This document shows positions 16,935 to 27,700 of a stretch of 30,264 nucleotides of DNA, piece after piece. Within the stretch, counting starts at the first letter, position 1. Each line of letters opens with the position of its first letter. The stretch spans positions 1-30,264 of the forward strand of contig CAUJFU010000445.1 of NCBI GenBank assembly GCA_963169055.1, given 5' to 3'. The notes beneath the pieces were generated by a model. That model saw only the letters and a program-made list of their open reading frames with translations. It did no database searches and was not told where the DNA came from. A program made the translations under genes and the position numbers. Origin of the DNA: Myxococcota bacterium (GTDB lineage Bacteria > Myxococcota_C > UBA6777).

Positions 16935-17768
16935 ATGAAGCGCGTGTTGGTCATTGCGGGATCGGATTCAGGGGGCGGGGCAGGCATTCAAGCGGATATC
17001 AAAACCATTGCAGCACGCGGTGTGTACGGCATGACCGCCATCACGGCATTGACGGCACAAAACACGATGGGGGTAGAAGGTGTCTTTGAGATCCCGTTGG
17101 CTTTCGTGGGACGCCAGATCGACGTTGTGATGAAGGATATCGGTGCGAACGTCTGGAAGACGGGGATGCTCTCAAGCCGCGAGATCATCGGACTCGTGGC
17201 AGGAAGGGCACGAGATTATTTGGTGGATCGGCTGATCGTGGACCCTGTGATGATCGCCAAAGGAGGTAGCCTCTTGCTCAAAGAAGACGCCAAAGACGCT
17301 TTGATCCGAGAACTTTTCCCTGTCACGTTTGCGATCACCCCCAACCACCACGAAGCCCAAGAACTCACGGGATTGGAGATCAAAACCCCCCAAGATATGG
17401 AAGAAGCAGCTCGAAAACTCCATCAGATGGGGCCTCGTTATGTGATCGTCAAAGGAGGCGATCTGCCCAAAGAACAAGACGCTCTTGATATCCTTTACGA
17501 TGGGGGGTCTTTCTTTACACTACGCGCACGCCGCCGCCAAACCTACAACACGCATGGGACGGGATGCACCTTTGCCTCTGCTTTCGCGGCGGAGATCGCC
17601 AAAGGACGGCCCGTATTGGATGCGGCCCGCCTCGCCAAACGCTATGTCACCGCAACCATCGACTATGCCGACGAGATGGATATCGGCAACGGCCACGGCC
17701 CCCTCAATCACTTCTTTGGAAAAGTCACCCCGCTTCCCGACGAATCTTCCCAAACCACAAAAAGCTGA
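16935..17768 (+). CDS. thiD: Hydroxymethylpyrimidine / phosphomethylpyrimidine kinase ThiD
   Basis: This 277-residue cytosolic enzyme phosphorylates hydroxymethylpyrimidine and its monophosphate to the diphosphate used in thiamine synthesis. Family motifs are clear: VLVIAGSDSGGGAGIQADIKT at the N-terminus, VDPVMIAKGG at about 102-111, TPNHHEAQELTG, VKGG, and the phosphate-binding and catalytic THGTGC at 206-211, followed by TFASAFAAEIAKG. There is no fused ThiE or ThiN domain. The ATG at 16935 is preferred over the in-frame ATG at 16929 because the strong AAAGGAGG touches the first and is correctly spaced for the second. No other thiamine gene is adjacent. Its last 61 bp overlap the 3' end of the opposite-strand membrane-protein gene. 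Confidence 0.97.
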   Translation: MKRVLVIAGSDSGGGAGIQADIKTIAARGVYGMTAITALTAQNTMGVEGVFEIPLAFVGRQIDVVMKDIGANVWKTGMLSSREIIGLVAGRARDYLVDRLIVDPVMIAKGGSLLLKEDAKDALIRELFPVTFAITPNHHEAQELTGLEIKTPQDMEEAARKLHQMGPRYVIVKGGDLPKEQDALDILYDGGSFFTLRARRRQTYNTHGTGCTFASAFAAEIAKGRPVLDAARLAKRYVTATIDYADEMDIGNGHGPLNHFFGKVTPLPDESSQTTKS

Positions 17769-19456
17769 TCGCTCAATAAGCGCATCTGTGCATCTTTTGC
17801 ATACCGCGATCTCGGATGCAGGCGTAAGATATCTTGCAATAAAGCATATGCCTTTGCTCGCTGCCCCGCTTCGCGTAGCTGATCCGCTTCTTCCAAGATC
17901 CCCTCACAACGGCGTGCATCTTCCAACAAGATCCCACCCAAAATCGGCGGATGTTCGCGCAACCACGCGTCGATCTCGGCTTCGACGCGCCGAATCGCGC
18001 TCGCCTCTGCAACACGCCGCGCATCCGTCGTTTGCGATGTTGTCTTCGCCGACACTTGCGGGTTGGTTTTTGTCGCCAACCGATCGGCTTTGGATGTTCC
18101 GATGGTTTCGATCTGTTGGGAGGTGTTGCGCAGCGGTTCGGGGTTGGGATGTGCATGAAAAGAATGCGAGAGTTTTTCTAATTCATCTTCTGAAAAGATC
18201 GCTTCTTCAAGCAAAGGAAGATGGCGGGCAAGCTGTTCTTCTTCGATATTGTGGGGCGTTGGGGTCAAGATACCAAAGGACGGAACAGGCGGCGTGGGAG
18301 GGGCATCGCCTGTGGGAGCGATCAAGGCGGCGTACGCCACGGGAGCAACAGGGCGTTTCACCAACGTTTGGAGTGTGTAGTTGTCATCTTGCTCCTGTTC
18401 AAAAGCCGAAGGGAGCGCAGACAAGGCATCTTCGATGTCATCGACGACCGTGGGATGGGCGATTTCTGCAAGATCGTCTTCTGTATGGATCCCAGAGTCG
18501 CTGTCGTTGTGTGTTGTGTGCTCGAATGAAGCGGGATATTGGGGCAGTTGATCCGCAGAAGGTGGCCGCAACATCTGATCGAGCTGGTCGGGCTTAAGAA
18601 GCGGAGAACGAGAAACAGAAGTGGCTTGTTGGAAGATATCTTGCTCTTGCGCAGAAGAACGAGCAGCAGGCCGAGCCTTTGACCCTGCGGCCAACGCCGA
18701 AGAGGACGGCAACGGAACACTTGCAGCGGGCGCTTCCACAGGCAAAGCTGCTCCCTCGTGGCCGAACTCTAAGCGTGCAGCGAGATCCAAAAGCGCCGCA
18801 TCTTGGGCATAACGAGTCCGGGCGTAGCGCTGTTGAACTTCTGCAAAGACGCGATAGGCTTGGGGTTGTCGGCCAAGATGCAACAAGATCTGCGCACGAG
18901 CCAACATCCACTCGGGAGCGCGGCCATCGCGCCCTTCTTGACGTTCCAGCTCTTTGAGGGCTTTTTCGTAACTGGCAGGATCGCGGGCAAAGATCAACGT
19001 CTCCAATAACGCCCTTGCACCCGGCTGGATCACATCCAACAAACCAATCGCGGGCGGCTTCGGTAAGGAGGCAAGATAAGCGAGCGTCGGATCGACTTTT
19101 TCTTCTTCAAGACCCAAACGTTTTGTTCGGGCTTCACGGCTTTCTTTCTTTATACCTTGTAAAGTGCGGCGAATAAACCACACCAACCAGCCGACACTCA
19201 CCGCAACCAACAGCAAAAAAACCCACCCAAGGATGCTATTGATATTGCGCAGCATCAAGAAGGTCTGGGCAAAATGAAACACCACAGACCACACCAGCCA
19301 CAAGGCCAGCACAAAAGCCAAGACCACAAGGCCGATCTTGATATAAGCTGCGTGATGTTGGAAGGCGCCTTGTGCATTACGCCAGATCGACCCCAACCCC
19401 GTCCATTGGGAGACCCCTCGTTGCAAAGACTGCCATTGTGAACGAAACCACTCCAT
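17708..19456 (-). CDS. Two-TM membrane protein with TPR-like segments
   Basis: This 582-residue protein is not recognised as a named family. The N-terminus is amphipathic, followed by two membrane helices at about 39-61 and 74-95. A basic stretch (RRTLQGIKKESREARTKR) then places the large C-terminal part in the cytoplasm. TPR-like helical hairpins occur at about 150-215 (ARDPASYEKALKELERQEG, LHLGRQPQAYRVFAEVQQRYARTRYAQDA) and near the C-terminus (AEIDAWLREHPPILGG, EEADQLREAGQRAKAYALLQDILRLHPRSRYAKDAQMRL). They are separated by about 280 residues of Ser/Thr/Ala-rich linker. The ATG at 19456 follows GAGGTG; an upstream in-frame GTG is less well placed. It starts 68 bp after the dynamin-like GTPase gene on the same strand, so it may be that GTPase's membrane partner. 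Confidence 0.85.
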   Translation of the reverse strand: MEWFRSQWQSLQRGVSQWTGLGSIWRNAQGAFQHHAAYIKIGLVVLAFVLALWLVWSVVFHFAQTFLMLRNINSILGWVFLLLVAVSVGWLVWFIRRTLQGIKKESREARTKRLGLEEEKVDPTLAYLASLPKPPAIGLLDVIQPGARALLETLIFARDPASYEKALKELERQEGRDGRAPEWMLARAQILLHLGRQPQAYRVFAEVQQRYARTRYAQDAALLDLAARLEFGHEGAALPVEAPAASVPLPSSSALAAGSKARPAARSSAQEQDIFQQATSVSRSPLLKPDQLDQMLRPPSADQLPQYPASFEHTTHNDSDSGIHTEDDLAEIAHPTVVDDIEDALSALPSAFEQEQDDNYTLQTLVKRPVAPVAYAALIAPTGDAPPTPPVPSFGILTPTPHNIEEEQLARHLPLLEEAIFSEDELEKLSHSFHAHPNPEPLRNTSQQIETIGTSKADRLATKTNPQVSAKTTSQTTDARRVAEASAIRRVEAEIDAWLREHPPILGGILLEDARRCEGILEEADQLREAGQRAKAYALLQDILRLHPRSRYAKDAQMRLLSDQLFVVWEDSSGSGVTFPKK

Positions 19457-19524
19457 GCTCACCTCGCGGTCGTCGAGTACATGCAGACAACGCCTCTATG
19501 CGCCAAACCCTTGTGCTTCGGACC

Positions 19525-21480
19525 TTACGGACTTGAACGCACAGAAGCCCCTTGTATGGGGGCCACAGAAGAAGGGTTTTGAAGCAAAGCGCGGATCTCT
19601 TGGAGACGAGCAAGAAAACGATCTCGCAAAAGGTCTAGCTCTTTTTGGCGGCTTTCCAAGATCGCACGTTGTGCTTCCAAATAACCCGCCTGTCCGAGCT
19701 GATCGCGATGTTCCTCCATCATCCGCGTGATCCGACCGAATAAGCTATCAAAGTACTGGCTCACCCATTGTTTGATGCCTTGCGACACCCGATCAAGGAT
19801 CAAAGCCATCTTGTCTGGAAGCAGACGGCGCCCTTCGTGTAGTTGCTTGATCTGCGACTCGATGTGTTGCCGAAGCTGCCGCGCTTTCATGTAGTTTCGC
19901 GCAAACAACCCCACCATAAAACCGCCGATCCCACCGACAGGAAAAGCCAACGGACCCAAAAAAGACAACAACGCCATCCCCTGTCCTCCCGCTGCCATCG
20001 TCGCGCTGACCGTTGTCAAGCCCAAGATCGCTTCGGCGGCCCCCAAACGATCCTCATACCCATCAAAGATCCCAAGCAGCGCTTTTTGGTTGCGGCTCAA
20101 GGCAAAAGATGTGCTGCTGTGCTTGAGTTGCCCGGGATCGCTCATCGCCAGCAGATCGTCCAATTGCCGATAAAGCCAACGATGTGCGGCTTGAAAGATC
20201 GCATCTACCCGTTCTGCGATCACTTTTTCGATCTTCGACCCCTGCACCAAGTTCTTTTGGTACAACGCTTCGATCGACTCCACCATCGTACCGAAGACCT
20301 GCATCGTTTGGATCTCTTCGAGGGCCTGCACTGTCCCATCCAACAACGCCCCAACTTCCGGCTCGATCATCGCTTGCAGACCCTTGATCTCCCCATCGAT
20401 CGCATCAAAAAGCTCGTACTTCTTGAGTTCCGCTTTTTCATGTGATTTGTGCAGCGCGTGGATCTTCTTCTCGACATCGGCGCGTTTGGTAAACAGCACT
20501 TCACCGCGCAGCGTCAAGAGTTTTTGCAACAGCGTCACCACTTCAAAGCTATTGCGGATCGAAGAGGCCAACACCGCACGGCTCGCGTCTTGGGCCAAAA
20601 ATCGTTCAAGATCGGATTGGAAAGCTGGAAACCCGCTTTCGACAAAAGCCGCTTCGTTGCCTTGTGTGATCGCTTCCCACGCCATCCGTGCGTTGATCAC
20701 ATACGCCCGTATCCGATCAGGCCGCAGATCAGGGTGCGCGCTCAGATCAGGGTCACGTGAGATATTGTGGATCACGCGCTCGCGCAACCGCTCGCGTTGC
20801 GGCCAAAAATCGCCCGAAAGGTTGATCACCAAAAAGACTTTGTCGCACTGGTGCGTTGCGCGCTTGAGAAAGTCCATCTCCCCTCGCGTAAAGGGCGGAT
20901 AAATGGACGTGATAATCACCGCTCCCATCTCATCCAAAAATCGCGTAGACAGCTCGGTATAACTTTGGATCACGTCGTTGAGTCCGGGCGTATCAAAGAA
21001 ACGGATGCCATTTTTTAGATAACCCAGAGGCAAGCAGACGCGCACCTTTGCGACACCTTTTTGATTTTCGGGGTTGTGCATCTGATCGGTAAAGTGCGGG
21101 AGTTCTGCCCACGAAGTCGGCGCAACGCGACCATCCAGATAATGAACCTCCAAACGTTCGGTCTCACCGTACTCAAACTCCATCAGCGAGCCTGTGTTGG
21201 AAACCACATCAGGGCGCGTCACTTCACGGCGCGAAAGGCAATTGATGGTGGTCGACTTTCCACTACAAGTCTCGCCAAAGATCCCGATGGTCAGGCGATC
21301 ATCTTGAACTAGCTGCAGGCGCTTTTGGATCCGCTCTAGCACAGTTTGTGTCAGCGAATCTCCCCCATCTTGCGCCTGATCGCGCCGCAGCATCTCTGCC
21401 ATCATCTCTAAATCCGAAAGCAGTTCTTGGCGGATCTCTATGTAGCGAGAAAGGCTTCCTTGCGGGTGTCGAAGCGTCAC
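19525..21480 (-). CDS. Bacterial dynamin-like GTPase
   Basis: This 651-residue protein belongs to the dynamin / GTP-binding-protein-like superfamily. The P-loop GETCSGKSTT is at about 69-78, the DTPG switch II motif at 163-166, and NLSGD at about 220-224 fills the G4 position. Long helical segments follow, with many Lys/Glu heptads (EKKIHALHKSHEKAELKKYELFDAIDGEI). A hydrophobic hairpin at about 486-529 (AILGLTTVSATMAAGGQGMALLSFLGPLAFPVGGIGGFMVGLFA) is the likely membrane-inserting paddle. This layout fits bacterial dynamin-like proteins that remodel or tether membranes. The start is GTG at 21480, 7 bp after AGGAG; the frame is open to 21570. The two-TM protein follows it, and the TamB gene is divergent from it. 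It carries one GTPase domain; bacterial dynamins often come in pairs, but no second one is in the window. Confidence 0.92.
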   Translation of the reverse strand: MTLRHPQGSLSRYIEIRQELLSDLEMMAEMLRRDQAQDGGDSLTQTVLERIQKRLQLVQDDRLTIGIFGETCSGKSTTINCLSRREVTRPDVVSNTGSLMEFEYGETERLEVHYLDGRVAPTSWAELPHFTDQMHNPENQKGVAKVRVCLPLGYLKNGIRFFDTPGLNDVIQSYTELSTRFLDEMGAVIITSIYPPFTRGEMDFLKRATHQCDKVFLVINLSGDFWPQRERLRERVIHNISRDPDLSAHPDLRPDRIRAYVINARMAWEAITQGNEAAFVESGFPAFQSDLERFLAQDASRAVLASSIRNSFEVVTLLQKLLTLRGEVLFTKRADVEKKIHALHKSHEKAELKKYELFDAIDGEIKGLQAMIEPEVGALLDGTVQALEEIQTMQVFGTMVESIEALYQKNLVQGSKIEKVIAERVDAIFQAAHRWLYRQLDDLLAMSDPGQLKHSSTSFALSRNQKALLGIFDGYEDRLGAAEAILGLTTVSATMAAGGQGMALLSFLGPLAFPVGGIGGFMVGLFARNYMKARQLRQHIESQIKQLHEGRRLLPDKMALILDRVSQGIKQWVSQYFDSLFGRITRMMEEHRDQLGQAGYLEAQRAILESRQKELDLLRDRFLARLQEIRALLQNPSSVAPIQGASVRSSP

Positions 21481-21783
21481 GGTCACTCTCCTGCCTTGCG
21501 TGGCCCCACGGGGCTGATCTGTCCCTATCCAATGCGCCCCAAAGATATACGCATGGCTGCTCAAAAGCAAAGCCTCCGCCCTTCCCTCTTTGCCTACAGA
21601 CTGTATCTCCCGAAGGAAAAGAGATGCGGGGGGGTTGATCTTGCCCGACCTTCACAACATCCTGTTGTTTTGTGCGTGAACACAAAAACATCTTTGATGT
21701 TCTGTTCACCCCATCGTTCGGCACAAATCCACTGCGCTTTGTGCGAACACGCATCCAAACCCCGAAGAAAGCAGGCAAGTCTC
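21481..21783. promoter_or_regulatory. Divergent region and hairpin-rich leader of the TamB gene
   Basis: These 303 bp separate the GTPase and TamB starts. Four perfect inverted repeats lie within 91 bp: ACAACA/TGTTGT at 21654-21668; TTTTGTG/CACAAAA at 21668-21687; GTGAACA/TGTTCAC at 21676-21709 with a nested AACATC/GATGTT; and GCACAAA/TTTGTGC at 21721-21744. The second and third overlap and exclude each other. There is no U-run after the third, so classical attenuation is not shown. Promoters for both genes should be here but were not assigned. TTTGTGCG..AACAC recurs at 21669 and 21738. Confidence 0.5.
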
Positions 21784-24700
21784 ATGGCCACGCAAGAAGC
21801 CCAAACCCTTACCGCCTCTCCCCCCCCAAAAAAACGCCGATGGCTCAGGCGGATCTTGTGGTTGTTGGGTAGCCTCTTGATGCTTCCTGTGGTGATCTTG
21901 CTCCTGTTTCTCGTCTTGTGGCAGATCGGCCCAAGTCGCGCTCTGGTTCGTTCGGTCGGTCTCTCCGTTGCATCAGGGTTTTTGCATGGAAAGCTCGAAC
22001 TAGACTCTCTCGGTGGAACCCTGCTGACGGGACTCGAAGTCAACGGCGTCCGCTGGTACAGCCGACAAGGCAAGTTGATCGCTGGACTCAAACGACTCGA
22101 TGTCCGCTACGATCTGATGAAGTTTGTGACCCAAGGCGAACTCGTCGTCACTTCGTTGACACTCGAAAAACCCGAAGGATACTTGTTTGTCCAAAAAGAC
22201 GGCCAGATCAACTTGCTCGCTCATCTCAACCTCGGCCCACCAAGCCAAACCCCTCCCCCCAAAGTCGACTTGTCCTGTCACCCCCAAACCTTCGGCAAAT
22301 CCGCAGGCTTTCGACTGTCCGTGCAAAAGATCGCGATCCGCGACGTGCGGTTTTCATGGGGAGAAGGCGAAAAAGCCCTTCGTGTCGAGGGATTGAACCT
22401 TTCCACCGACTTCAAGATGATCGGCTCGACCCTGCTCGCTCACCTCAGCGACCTCCACCTCGACCTGTTCAATCCTGACGTCAAAGTCCGCAAGATCAGC
22501 CTCCGCTTCAAAATGGAAACCATCTGCGATCCCCGCACCAAGACACAGATCACACAACTCCACGCAAAACAACTCGATCTCGACTTTGGTCAGCGTTCTG
22601 CCCTCCATCTCGACGCCACGATCAAAGACCTCTCGACTCTTGATATGGAAGTCAAATCCCGCAAATTCTTCGTAGCCACCGACGATATCAAACGTGTCGT
22701 TCCCGTCTATCCCGTCAAACCCGATATCCGCGCCGATCTCTTTACCGCCCACGGCCCCCTTTCCGATCTCAAAGCCAACCTCAAACTCCGCCTCGGTCAA
22801 ACCTCCCTTGGGCTCGATGCCCGCGCAGGCATCCTCAACCAAAGCTACGATGTCAAGCTCCAACTCTCCAAAGCCAATCTCGCCGAGATCTTGGGCAACT
22901 CCGGCCTTGAAAGCCTGCTATTTCTTGAATTGACCGCCAAAGGGAAAGGCTTTTCAGACAAAACCAAAGGAAAAGTTCACCTCAAAGTCCAGCCTAGCTC
23001 ATTTCAACAATTCAAGATTGAAGAAGTCTCCGTTCTTGTCGATGCCGCCGACGGAGCCTTTACCATCCCCGCCCTGCGTGTGCGCACACCCTACCTCAAC
23101 ATCCCCAAGGGGGAAGCCTATGTCAAACTTGACGGTGGCATCGTGCGCGCCGATATCGACGGACGCATCGCAAACCTTTCTGCTCTAGGAAAAGTGGTCA
23201 AGCAAAAGCTCGCAGGAAGCGTCTCCTTCAACCTCAAAGCCAAAGGAAACAAATTCCTTCCCCAAGCCACCATCACTCTCAACGGCCGCAGCATCCGCCA
23301 TCCCGCAGCAAGTGTCGAGACGATCCGCCTTCGCGCTGCCTTGCTCGATCTTCAGCCCATTACAGCCGAGATCAAAGAACTCTCTGTACAAGGCGTCCAA
23401 GCAGGCGGACAAACTGTCTACCGCGCCGATATCGGGCTCCAATACAAGATGGGACAAGGCAAACAAGGCCCCGCCCATCTTGTTCGCCTAGACAAACTCC
23501 AATTCGATATCGGCACAGGTCTATTTCGCTTGCAACCCAAAAACAAAAAGACCCGCACACAGATCTCCTTTCAAGACGATCTCGCAACACTCAAAAACTT
23601 CCGCCTCCAAAACGACCGCAGCAGCGCACGACAACGCCTCCGAAGACAACTTGCGATCCTTCGGCGCCACCTCTTGCGCGCCCCCAAAAAAGCCGTCACC
23701 ACACGCTCTTTTGCAACATACCAAAGCGAACTCAAACGCCGCGCAGAACAAAGCGATCTCCCTCGCCCTTGCCGCGCCCTTTACAAACAACAATACCTCG
23801 CATCACGCGCACCCACCCACCCCACCAGACGCTCCGCATCTCCATCAAAACAGCGCTCCTCCCGCTCAAAACAGCGCTCCTCCCGCTCAAAACAACGCTC
23901 CGCCCGCTCAAAACAACGTTCGGCCAAAACGACCGCTGCTGCGAAGGTTTACACCATAGCAAGCTGCCACAGTATCCTTGAACGCGCCGAGCAACGCGTT
24001 GAACACGCGACCCAAGCATGCACCACCCAAAACCCCGAATCCATCGCCATCCAAGACGCCCGCTTTCACATCAAAGGCGCGGGTCAAACCTTGGGTCTGG
24101 CGATCCGCGATCTCGCGGTGGGCTGCGTCACAGGCGTGCTTGGGATCATGCCCGACACACCGTTGCGTGGGTATCTGGATGTCGCGTTGGATGTCGCGGG
24201 AGACTTCCGCAAACCCCGCCTCGAAAATCTCTCCGTCCGTCTCAAAGACGGTCGTTTCGACAAGTTTCGCGACCTGACCCTCGCCCTCAACGCTTATTAC
24301 AACCCCAAACGCTCACCCAAAAACCTGCGGATCCCACGCGATGTCTTTCACCTCGATCTCAACGCTGGATACAAAGAACTCAACTTGCTGCGCCGAACCG
24401 ACGCAAACACCCCTCAAAAGACCGAACGGAAGCTGATCGCGCTCAGGGCCCACCTGCCCATCCGCGCCGCCCTCCAAGGGATGCCCCGTCAACCCATCCA
24501 ATTCGAACGAAAGCTCCGCGAACCCATCCTCTTCCTCTCGATCCCCAATATCTCTCTTGGTTGGCTTGCCCGCGTCCTCAACCAAGGCGACTTCGCACGA
24601 GGGCAACAGCCCGGAACGCTCCAGATCGGCGGCACCGTCGATGCCGAGATCAAGCTACTCGGGCCGCTGAGTGTCCCCACACTCGATCTGCGCTTTGCGC

Positions 24701-27700
24701 TTGAAAAAGGCCGATACGAGCAACTCAACGATATCGACCTCAAACTCAATGTCCACTTCCATGACGGCGAACTCCGCCTGCCCAAAGGAGAGAACCGCCT
24801 CTACATCCAAAAAAAGCCGATCTTTGCGCTTGGTGGAATGCTCCCCCTTCACCTTCGCCTTTCCCCTTCGACTCGTCCTCAAAAACGCAAAGCAGCCGCT
24901 CCCTCACTTTATTGGTTGGATGATACGCCACTTGACTTTTTCTTTAAGATCTATGGCCAACAAGTTCAAACATGGCGAGACTTCTTACCTGCCGATCTGC
25001 GCGATGCGATCAGCGGTCTTTTGCACGCGGATATCCTGCTTGCAGGCAAACCAACCGCCCCATCGTTCCGCTTTGATGTTCGGTTTGAAGAGGGCAGTTT
25101 CTGCCCACTTGTTTCTCAAAACGTCCAATTATCCGCCAAAGAAAGACGAGCGCTGTTAAAGAACGCCCAAGCAGAGGAAACAAAGCGCATCGCTGCGCTG
25201 CGTAAAAAAGGCAAAAGCGAAGCCCCCCAAACGATCACGCTTGACGAGATGCCTTTTACCCGCTCTGTCAGTGCCTTTCGGTGTAGTCAAAAAGTTCGCT
25301 CTCTTGTCAGTAAACAGCCCAAATCCACTTCTTTGCGCGTCAAAGGCATCCATTACCACCTCGGCTTGCGCTACCTTCCCCCGGGACAAAGCCACGAGAT
25401 CTCGCCGCTTTGCCCAAAAGAATCTGGGTGCTTCTCGTTTTTCTCCAAGCTCCATCTTGCCCAACACAAGGCGGCCAAAGCCACGACCTACTTTGAACTT
25501 CCCGAAAAAACCAATTGGCTTGCGATGACCTTGCGCGTCGATCCCAAAACGCTCCAACCCTCCGTTCGGATCTTCGATCACGTCAGCCTTGACCTCCAGA
25601 TGCCCGGGCTTCCATTGCGCGATCTCTACCGATTCGTCCGCATCCCCGCGCTGTTGCAACTCAAACCCGGAAGCCGCTTTGTCTTCTCTTTCCGCGAACA
25701 AGGCAAGCTCTCGCAACCCCGCCTCGCTCTTTCCGCACGCCTCCAAGACGTCGGCTACGAGATGGGCCGCGATGTAGACGACAAGCCACTTTACCTCGAC
25801 GGAGTTCAGGCACACGTCGATCTTTCCCTTCAGCCCGGACAAACCAAAGCCTTGGTCAAAACCCACGTTTTCAACAAACCCCTGCTCACCAACGCCACAC
25901 GCTACGATCTTGACGTTGCCATCGATCTCGATCAACTCAACCAGATGCTACCCGGCAATCCCCCCCCCAAATCCCCCGCCAAACAGAGTATGGTACGCGT
26001 AGAAGCAGGACGCTTCTTCTCCAATCGCTTGACCTTTCACAACTTCCGATTAGAAAATTTCGCACAACTCGGCGGCATCTACACCAAACTCGCAGGGATG
26101 CTTACGGGTGCGGTACTGCTTGAGGGCGATCCCGCCTGCCCCGAATGGAAAACCATCGAACAAGCCCAAGGCAGCGTCCCCCCCAAAGAAAGCCATATCG
26201 AGCTGCGCAACGGCATCATCGGCGATCGCGGTAGCCCAAAAGCCCAAAGCAAAGAATTTGTCGCAGCCCTCAAAGCACGCGAAGCCTTTGAAGCGATCGC
26301 ACGGCGTTGGCGAGTCGCCACCAGCCAAGAAAACGAACTGAGCAGCAAGATCAGCCAAATTCAAAAAAAGCCAAACCTCACCGACGAAGACAAAGCCAAA
26401 CTTCGCTCTTTGCTTGCCCAACGACAAGACTTTCGACGACGCACTTTTTACCCGATCACAGGCCGCTACAACCGCGCCCGTCAAGCACTGCTTGCCTTCT
26501 CTCGCAACAGCAAAAAAGCCCTACGCTTTAGTCATTTTTATATCGGCTTTTTTTCCACAACCAACGACGAGCAAACGCAAAAAGACGGACGCACACGCAT
26601 CCTGCTCAAGATGGTTCAAGACGGATCATGGAAGATCGAAGGCAAAAAGCGGATTATGCGCGGCTTTGATATCCTCGATGGAGAGATCCTTGCGGCCCTT
26701 CCCCTCGCTCTTGCGGCGATATCAAACCCACAAGAGCGCCAACGGCGTTGCCCGGCCTTCAAACAGGGAAAAGCCGACGAGCGCCTGTACGTCAAACTCG
26801 GCGTGATCGGGGAACGCATGAAATTGGACTTCATCGAAGCCTTTGCCCCCGGGATCGAGCTGCAAGGCGAACCCAAACTGGTCATTAACCTCTCTGGAAC
26901 TCTCCAATCTCCCGAGATTAAAAGCGGTCAAGTCGGTGTCGAGATCAGCAAACTGACCTATCCCGCCTTTGGAGTAGAGATCGGCGAACAAAAAAATCCG
27001 CAAAACCGCTTTGCTAAGCCGATGCGTTCGCAGTTTGTGATCCAACTCAAACCCAAACAATACCAAGTGCTCTGCCGACTCTACGGAAAAACAGGAACCC
27101 CCTTCCAAATCGACGGATGGATCGCCCACAAGAACTTTGTCCCTACAGACATGAGCCTCAAGATCTTTTCTAAAGAATTCAAACCGATGGACACGCTGCG
27201 CTATCGCACAACGCTCCAAACCAACATCTCGATCCAAGAAGCCCTCAATGCCCCCAAGATACGCGGATCGATCACCATCCCCGAATTTCTTTTCACGCTC
27301 CCAGAAAGCAGCCGAAGCCCGCAAACCTACATCGAAGACGAAGATATCTATGTCCTCGGAGAACCCCGCAAAAAACGACGCAGCCGCGATCCGTTCGAGG
27401 AAAAGCCCCCTGCATCGGGCATCACACAAAAGATGCTGCTCGACTTACGGATCATCATCCCGCGCAACTTCTTTGTACGCAACCGCGACCTCAGCATCGA
27501 AGCCAAAACCGAAGACTTCCGTCCACTCGGCGTCAACCTACAACGCGGACGCCTCCGCCTGACGGGTGGGTTGCAGATCCAACGCGGTGAATTGGCCTTT
27601 TATGGCAAAAAATTTCTTGTCGAAAGCGGAAGTGCCGTCGCTTTTACAGGTCAATCTTTTGGCATGGATGAACTCGGGTACATCGACCCCAAACTTAACG

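Noticed and set aside
16486-16938. Plus-strand gene ending in an ATGA overlap with thiD
   Set aside because: It runs antisense through the PEGA signal-peptide region, has no ribosome site or recognisable domain, and the overlap follows simply from the strong Shine-Dalgarno and ATG of thiD.
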